Shown in pieces: positions 6,882-11,836 of a stretch of DNA of 11,836 nt. How positions within the stretch are numbered: position 1 is the first letter of the stretch; each line of letters begins with the position of its first letter. A model generated the notes under the pieces. The model did not search any database and was not told the DNA's origin. It saw only the letters and a program-made list of their open reading frames with translations. Position numbers and translations under genes: made by a program. Source of the DNA: Planctomycetaceae bacterium (GTDB taxonomy: Bacteria; Planctomycetota; Planctomycetia; Pirellulales; Thermoguttaceae); contig WRCR01000076.1 of assembly GCA_009783865.1 (NCBI GenBank), forward strand, positions 1 through 11,836, in the 5' to 3' direction.

Positions 6882-7979
6882 TTATTCCTGTGCTATAATA
6901 TCCGTCGGGTCAGCAATCGGCTCATCAATCTGAACGGCAGAATACCCCTTGTAAGTTCCGGGACGAACCCAATACTTCGGAATACCTTCAACACTTGCAA
7001 GAAGCGGTGTTGCTACCGGCTTTTGCGTACAGATAATATCGCCGACACGCAGATTCAACAATTCGTGCGTCTTGATTTTTGCGTCCGCAAGTTTCACTTT
7101 GAATTCAACATGCATGTTGCGAATCGATTTACTGATTTTCGCAATCGACTGCGGCGTTGCCTGCTTTCTACCGCCGTATGAAGTCCACGCATTGGTAGTC
7201 AATTTACCGGCAACACGTTCAAATGAATTATAAGGAATACACAGATTGATAATCCCGCGAACTTCAATGAGCGCAACTTCAAAACTCAATACGACAACGA
7301 CTTCACTCGGCGGAACAATCTGAATCAATTGCGGATTGCGCTCAACCTGCACAACCGAAAACTCCAGAGCCATCACGTTTTCCCAAGCGTGTTTCAATTC
7401 ACGAAGAAACAAGTTTGTTATGCGGGAAACAAGACGCAGTTCTATTTCCGTCAGCGGACGGCGCGCCATCAAAGTCCCTTCACGTCCGCCGCCTAACAGC
7501 CGGTCTATCATTGGATATAAGATAGACGGGTTGATGTCGAGAATCAGATTGCCTTCAAGCGGGTCTGCCCGTAAAAGATTAAAACAAGTCGGATTATCAA
7601 GCGAAAATATGAATTCGCTGTAAGTCATCTGCTCGACAACGGTGAGTTTTACCTCAACGACTGTTCGCAGCATAACCGAAAGACCGGCAGCGAATTTCCG
7701 TCCGAAACCATCGTGCAGCGTTTGCAAGGTTTTCATCTGTTCCTTGCCGACGCGGTCTGGTCTCTTGAAATCGTATGAAGTGACTTTTTCCTGCCTCGTC
7801 CAGCCGCCGACAGAAGACGGCGATGCCGCAATTCCGCCGCCGAGAGAGTCCCCGCGAGGCGCAACCGCTGGACTCGCTGCTGCCGCTCCTCCTTTACCTG
7901 CCGAGGACTTTTTGTCGGAACCCGACATGATGTTCAGCAGTTTTTCAACTTCTTCCTGTGATAATACTTCGCCTGACAT
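6882..7979 (-). CDS. fliM: Flagellar motor switch protein FliM
   Basis: FliM is the middle layer of the cytoplasmic C-ring; it binds phosphorylated CheY and reverses flagellar rotation. The 365-residue product starts with the CheY-binding peptide, VLSQEEVEKLL at 5-15, followed by a low-complexity Ser/Gly/Ala linker (about 19-60) that makes it longer than the usual ~330. YDFKRPDRVGKEQ (69-81) opens the middle domain, where GGGREG at 153-158 matches the conserved Gly-rich motif. The C-terminal SpoA (FliN-like) domain spans about 280-355, with VKLADAKIKTHELLNL and VGDII. The start codon has no clear Shine-Dalgarno. It lies 32 bases downstream of the unknown membrane protein gene on the same strand, so it is likely transcribed from that gene's promoter. 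No other flagellar gene is in the window. Confidence 0.96.
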   Translation of the reverse strand: MSGEVLSQEEVEKLLNIMSGSDKKSSAGKGGAAAASPAVAPRGDSLGGGIAASPSSVGGWTRQEKVTSYDFKRPDRVGKEQMKTLQTLHDGFGRKFAAGLSVMLRTVVEVKLTVVEQMTYSEFIFSLDNPTCFNLLRADPLEGNLILDINPSILYPMIDRLLGGGREGTLMARRPLTEIELRLVSRITNLFLRELKHAWENVMALEFSVVQVERNPQLIQIVPPSEVVVVLSFEVALIEVRGIINLCIPYNSFERVAGKLTTNAWTSYGGRKQATPQSIAKISKSIRNMHVEFKVKLADAKIKTHELLNLRVGDIICTQKPVATPLLASVEGIPKYWVRPGTYKGYSAVQIDEPIADPTDIIAQE

Positions 7980-8011
7980 TTATAACACTATATGATAAAC
8001 GGTGACAAAAT

Positions 8012-8776
8012 TTAATAACCGGCTGCGGATTGCCCGCCGTTTTTCCATTGTTTGATTTCGTTGACAACCCACTGCATAACGCGGATTTCATCGGAGTCAA
8101 TCGCCTGAAAATACTTTTGATAAGCAACTTCCGGATTAGGAGAAACATAGCATGAAAACCGATATAAATCGCCTTGCTGCCCCCATTTTTCAAGGCGGTA
8201 GTACTTAGCTCCTAAAACGTTCAATTCTTTTTCCAAAGCCGGATAGTCCATCCCGGCAACCGACGGGCGTACCACAGGCGGCGAACCGCTTTCCGGCGCG
8301 CCTTGTTCAAAATATACCGTTTTGCTTCGAACTTCGCCGTTTCGCGCATCGGTTAGTTGCACATTCGAAGCAACCGCCGATGCCCATTCCGCCGGTGCAG
8401 GCATGAAAGCGGTTGGAATACTCTTTTCCATGCTGCCATCATCGGAATTTCCGACAGCTGGCTTGATTATTTCCCCATTATGACGAACAGTATGTACCGG
8501 TTGACCTGCATATCGGCTGTCAAACGGGTCAGTAGGCAGCACGGGCAATTCCGCTGTCAAACCGCTCTCGTTTTCCGACGCGCTGCTCATCGGAATCTTT
8601 TGCGGCAAAACCGGTACCTCGGAATTATCCGGCTGTTCCGGTTTATCGTCAAAAAATACGCTGTGTGAATAATTCGTCGGCAGGAAATTCCAGCAAACGG
8701 CAATTCCCGGCACAACAATCAAGGCAAAGAGAATAATACCGACGCGGATAATTTGAATAAACGGGGATTCGTGCAT
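8012..8776 (-). CDS. Single-pass membrane protein of unknown function, upstream of fliM
   Basis: The 254-residue product has one strong N-terminal transmembrane helix (about 9-30, IIRVGIILFALIVVPGIAV) with few preceding residues. A long, Pro/Ser/Glu-rich and probably disordered region covers about 40-170. A compact C-terminal domain at about 177-245 has DYPALEKELNVLGAKYYRLEKWG, then LYRFSCYV, then an amphipathic helix ending in VVNEIKQW. The last part, with a YFQAIDSDEIRVMQ core, resembles C-termini of other planctomycete hypotheticals I recall, but I cannot name a family. Topology suggests the C-terminal domain is outside the cytoplasmic membrane. The start (ATG at 8774-8776) has only a weak GGAT nearby. 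A flagellar role is possible from the operon position, but there is no motif for it. Confidence 0.8.
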   Translation of the reverse strand: MHESPFIQIIRVGIILFALIVVPGIAVCWNFLPTNYSHSVFFDDKPEQPDNSEVPVLPQKIPMSSASENESGLTAELPVLPTDPFDSRYAGQPVHTVRHNGEIIKPAVGNSDDGSMEKSIPTAFMPAPAEWASAVASNVQLTDARNGEVRSKTVYFEQGAPESGSPPVVRPSVAGMDYPALEKELNVLGAKYYRLEKWGQQGDLYRFSCYVSPNPEVAYQKYFQAIDSDEIRVMQWVVNEIKQWKNGGQSAAGY

Positions 8777-8838
8777 ATCCAGTTAAAACAAAAACAGAAA
8801 AATGAAAACGGTGAAATGAACGCTCCAATTCTGTCCGG

Positions 8839-8867
8839 ATTCTAGCAAATTCGGCATTTCCCGGCAA
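8839..8867 (-). promoter_or_regulatory. Promoter for the membrane protein/fliM unit
   Basis: On the minus strand TTGCCG (8862-8867) and TAGAAT (8839-8844) are spaced by 17 bases. Transcription would begin near 8832, about 55 bases before the ATG. It looks sigma70-like rather than a sigma28 flagellar promoter; I see no sigma54 GG-N10-GC element here. Confidence 0.5.
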
Positions 8868-8881
8868 GGGCAAAAAGGGAG

Positions 8882-8930
8882 AAACAATAGCCCAGCCCCG
8901 AAGGGGGCGGGCGGAACCTATCTATTGTTT
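8882..8930. repeat. Nested inverted repeat (possible REP/MITE-like element) between divergent promoters
   Basis: AAACAATAG (8882-8890) and CTATTGTTT (8922-8930) are perfect 9-base inverted arms. Inside them CCC-A-GCCCC (8891-8899) pairs with GGGGC-GGG (8904-8911) around a GAAG loop, leaving one bulged A and about 10 unpaired bases on the 3' side. The core is very GC-rich against AT-rich flanks. It lies upstream of both divergent genes, so it is not at a gene end where a terminator would be expected. No second copy is present in this window. Confidence 0.55.
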
Positions 8931-8952
8931 TACGCTAAGAGAAATGTATAAT
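8925..8952 (+). promoter_or_regulatory. Promoter for the AddB-like nuclease gene
   Basis: A perfect -10 TATAAT (8947-8952) has TTGTTT (8925-8930) 16 bases upstream as the best -35. That -35 lies within the right arm of the inverted repeat at 8882-8930. Transcription would start near 8959, giving a pyrimidine-rich leader of about 40 bases with no Shine-Dalgarno. Confidence 0.5.
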
Positions 8953-8998
8953 CAACTTTTCTACACTTTTCCGTTTTCTGCAATTACTTTTTCTTGTT

Positions 8999-11836
8999 AT
9001 GCAAAAACATTTTCTTGGCTGGGACGGTTATTTTCTTCACTTAACCGTTGAATTTTTGGTCGAAAGCCACGTGACTGACCGCAAACTGGACTTACGCAAT
9101 CTTATCCTGACTCTGCCCGGGAATCGGGCTATCAGCCGGTTGCAAGAATTACTTGTCGATAGAGTCGCCGAAGAAGCAGATAAAAAATCGGCTGTCCGAA
9201 AATTTGAATCCGATTGGTATCCGCCGGTATTTTGCACGCTGGGAACGCTGCCGGAACTCTTTTACAAAAAGGACAAACCGTTTGCCGACACGTTTACGCA
9301 GGAACTCGCTTGGGGAGAGGCAGTCGACCAGTCGGCAAAAGAGCAGCCCGACACGCTGCGTAAAATAATTCCTCACTTGCCTGAAACAAATGATGCCCGT
9401 TTGGCACTCGGCAAAATGTTTGCCGACATTCACACCGAATTAGCATCGAACGGTCTTGACTTCAATGACGTTGCGGAACATTGCCGCAAACATGGCATCA
9501 CAGAAGAAGCGAACCGATGGAAAACACTGGCGGAAATACAAACACGGTATCTCAAGATTCTTGACGATGCCGAAATTTGGGACATGCAAACTGCCCGCTT
9601 ATTTTTCTTACGACCGCCAGCGGAAAAGAAAAAGGACATCGAAACCCAAAAAAAGGAAAAAATCCAACAGTTTCGGCAGCAGAAAACACAAATCTATCTC
9701 GTCGGTTTGACCGACATGAATCAGGTTCAAAAAGATATGCTGCATACATTTGATGAATTCATAACGGCACTGGTTTTTGCACCGAAAGACCGGCAGAACA
9801 TGTTCGATGCCTTCGGCTGTATTATACCGGAAAAATGGCTGTACAGCGAAGAACGTACCGAAACACAAATCGGCATTGAAGATAAAAAACAAATAAAATT
9901 CGTTTCAGGATACGAACAGCAAGCGGAAGAGGTACTCCGGCGAATTGCGTCTTTCGGCAGCAAATACTCAACACAGGATATTGCCGTCGCCGTTCCCGAT
10001 AAAGACATTCTGCCGGTATTGCAGCAGCAACTGGAAAAGCACGGTATTAAATGCCGCTACGCTGAAGGAAAACCGGTAAAACAAACGCCGGTCTTTCGTT
10101 TCCTGAATTCGCTGCTCAAGTTTACTGACACGTTCTTGTTTTCGGACTTTGCCGAATTAGTCCGGCATCCAGACGTTCAGCGATACATTGAAGGCGATTT
10201 GAATGATAAAGAAAATATCTCCATTGATATATTGACGGTGCTGGACAAATATCACACGGAACATTTGCCGCTTGAACTGCCGGAAGACGGAAAATTTATC
10301 TGTCAACCGGATAGAGACGGCGAACATCGTCCCGAAAATTGTTACGCTTGCCGATTAGCATTGATTTGGAGCGCGTTTATCGGTCTTACCGGAGAAATCA
10401 ATGAATTGAAGCAGAAAAGAACGTTGATTGATTGGGTGAAAACAATCAGCGGATTACTGGAAAAACTTTACGGTAAATTACCGCAAAAAATTGACAGCAC
10501 CAGTGATGCAAAACGAATCGAGAACCGAATTAGGATCTTAATACAGAATATGTTCCGCTCGTTTGAACAGATACCGTCTTCTCTTGTTCCCAATACCGAT
10601 GCAGCGGAAGCACTACGGTATCTGCTTCGGCAATTACAGCGCGAAAGTATTCCGCCGCGGGAAGAAAAAGGAGCAATTGAACTGCTCGGCTGGCTCGAAA
10701 CCGTTATGCTCGATGTACCAGCGGTTATCGTAACCGGTGTGAATGACGGCAGGTTGCCGGCTTTTGTCACTTCCGATGTTTTTCTGCCGGATTCGATGCG
10801 GCAGAAACTTAATCTGGATGATAACCGCAGAAGATACGCCCGCGATGCTTATAATCTGCAAGCGGTCTTAAACAGTAAACGCAATACGGAAGATGTTTTG
10901 CTTATCAGCGGACGGCAATCAAAAGACGGCGTGATGAAGCCGAGTTGTTTGTTCTTCGCCGCAGACGACGCAACTGCTGTGAAACGGGTTAGTTTGTTCT
11001 TTGTCGAAGAGAAAGAACCGTTAACTCCGCAGTCGGATGAAACGCAGCCGGAACAGCGTAACCCGAAGTACCTGTTCAGCGTACCGGCATTTGATAAAGC
11101 AATTACTATTGAAACAATCAGTGTAACGCACTTCAAGAGTTATCTCGCAAGTCCTTGCCGATACTTTTTAGAAAAACAGTTAAAATTAAAAGCGTTAAAT
11201 GATGACAAAGAAGAAATAGACAACATGAAATTCGGCAATATCGTTCATCATGTATTAGAAGTATTCGGCAAAAGTGAAATCAAAGACAGTGATAACGCCG
11301 GCGTTATTTTCAGTTTTCTGACAGAAGAACTAGGCAGGCAAATACAAAAAATATACGGCGGCAATCCGCGTGCGGTCATTCTCATACAAAAAGAAAAGGC
11401 GGTACAGCGGCTAAAAGCATTTGCCGAAAAGCAAGCGGAACATCGCCTCGAAGGATGGAAAATACTAACAACGGAATTTGACTGCAAAAAAGAAACCGGC
11501 GTTGTATTGAAACTTTCAAACGGCGGTACAATATCGCTGATAGGACGCATTGACAGAATTGATTATAAAGAAGACGCAGGGTATCTCGTCCTTGACTATA
11601 AGACCGGAAGCAAAAAGCCGGAAGAGGAACACCGCAAGAAGGATGGAACGTGGATTGACTTGCAACTGCCGCTTTACAATTATATTTTACGGCATCTGCC
11701 CGACTGTGAAAAAGCAAGATTTCCCAATTTGAATTCTAAAAGCAAAATCAGCACCGGTTATTTTCTTCTTCCGTCTGAAAGCGATAAAACGAAAATTCAC
11801 ACGGTAAATTGGGAAGAAAATGGACTGTATGACGAA
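8999..11836 (+). CDS. AddB-like PD-(D/E)XK nuclease family protein (3' end beyond window)
   Basis: The frame is open for 946 codons from ATG at 8999-9001 to the window end without a stop. The N-terminus (FLGWDGYFLHL, then LPGNRA at 39-44 and LGTLPELFY at 81-89) matches AddB-type proteins that have lost the Walker A loop; no GxGKT/S is present. GVNDGRLP at 580-587 is the conserved inactive-helicase element of AddB. The nuclease begins with VTHFKSYLASPCRYFL (C720 is a candidate first Fe-S cysteine) and continues with H750/H751 in GNIVHHVLE, GRIDRID (D852), LDYKTG (D866, K868) and QxxxY (Q889, Y893), so the PD-(D/E)XK active site is complete. In AddAB, such proteins resect double-strand breaks with AddA, here presumably encoded downstream. 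The three cysteines that would complete an Fe-S cluster would lie past the window. No ribosome site is seen before the ATG, but there is no other in-frame start upstream. Confidence 0.88.
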   Translation, partial: MQKHFLGWDGYFLHLTVEFLVESHVTDRKLDLRNLILTLPGNRAISRLQELLVDRVAEEADKKSAVRKFESDWYPPVFCTLGTLPELFYKKDKPFADTFTQELAWGEAVDQSAKEQPDTLRKIIPHLPETNDARLALGKMFADIHTELASNGLDFNDVAEHCRKHGITEEANRWKTLAEIQTRYLKILDDAEIWDMQTARLFFLRPPAEKKKDIETQKKEKIQQFRQQKTQIYLVGLTDMNQVQKDMLHTFDEFITALVFAPKDRQNMFDAFGCIIPEKWLYSEERTETQIGIEDKKQIKFVSGYEQQAEEVLRRIASFGSKYSTQDIAVAVPDKDILPVLQQQLEKHGIKCRYAEGKPVKQTPVFRFLNSLLKFTDTFLFSDFAELVRHPDVQRYIEGDLNDKENISIDILTVLDKYHTEHLPLELPEDGKFICQPDRDGEHRPENCYACRLALIWSAFIGLTGEINELKQKRTLIDWVKTISGLLEKLYGKLPQKIDSTSDAKRIENRIRILIQNMFRSFEQIPSSLVPNTDAAEALRYLLRQLQRESIPPREEKGAIELLGWLETVMLDVPAVIVTGVNDGRLPAFVTSDVFLPDSMRQKLNLDDNRRRYARDAYNLQAVLNSKRNTEDVLLISGRQSKDGVMKPSCLFFAADDATAVKRVSLFFVEEKEPLTPQSDETQPEQRNPKYLFSVPAFDKAITIETISVTHFKSYLASPCRYFLEKQLKLKALNDDKEEIDNMKFGNIVHHVLEVFGKSEIKDSDNAGVIFSFLTEELGRQIQKIYGGNPRAVILIQKEKAVQRLKAFAEKQAEHRLEGWKILTTEFDCKKETGVVLKLSNGGTISLIGRIDRIDYKEDAGYLVLDYKTGSKKPEEEHRKKDGTWIDLQLPLYNYILRHLPDCEKARFPNLNSKSKISTGYFLLPSESDKTKIHTVNWEENGLYDE

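Noticed and set aside
9037..11717. Many short minus-strand open frames across the nuclease gene
   Set aside because: The plus-strand frame is open for 946 codons and contains ordered family motifs; the short antisense frames do not.
1..11836. CRISPR array, tRNA, rRNA, transposase or phage genes
   Set aside because: No regularly spaced repeats, cloverleaf sequences, rRNA stretches or mobile-element enzymes were recognised on either strand.

Overview
The window most likely comes from a planctomycete (Planctomycetota) of moderate GC content, possibly host- or gut-associated. This is inferred from protein style, not from a marker gene. The pointers are a Tat-exported Gfo/Idh/MocA oxidoreductase, a large secreted protein of a kind I associate with planctomycetes and verrucomicrobia, a long ThyX, a single-pass vWA protein, and an AddB-like nuclease whose N-terminus begins FLGWD and has a LPGNRA element. 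A fliM gene suggests a flagellated cell. There are no rRNA, tRNA, CRISPR or transposase genes, and no gene-free stretch longer than about 220 bases.

Layout. (1) 1-1228, minus: Tat-signal oxidoreductase, cut by the window start. (2) 1229-1439: divergent promoter region with two good sigma70-type promoters. (3) 1440-3914, plus: 824-residue secreted protein with an internal duplication, followed after 5 bases by thyX (3920-4792). (4) 4793-4939: convergent gap with weak hairpins. (5) 4940-6711, minus: TIM-barrel sugar isomerase/epimerase-like gene, then a membrane-anchored vWA gene whose start overlaps the isomerase stop by 10 bases. (6) 6882-8776, minus: unknown single-pass membrane protein, then fliM 32 bases downstream. 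(7) 8777-8998: divergent region with promoters on both sides of a nested inverted repeat (8882-8930). (8) 8999-11836, plus: AddB-like PD-(D/E)XK nuclease with inactive-helicase features, open at the window end.

How the genes fit together. The oxidoreductase, the secreted protein and the TIM-barrel protein resemble the dispersed carbohydrate-related genes common in planctomycetes, but no substrate can be read from the sequence. thyX (dTMP synthesis), fliM (motor switch) and the AddB-like gene (double-strand break processing) are housekeeping or motility genes in small transcription units. I see no convincing new defence or mobile system. The most interesting items are the ~318-residue-period duplication in the secreted protein, the TonB-like SxxxH anchor on the vWA protein, and the structured inverted repeat whose right arm overlaps the likely promoter of the nuclease gene.
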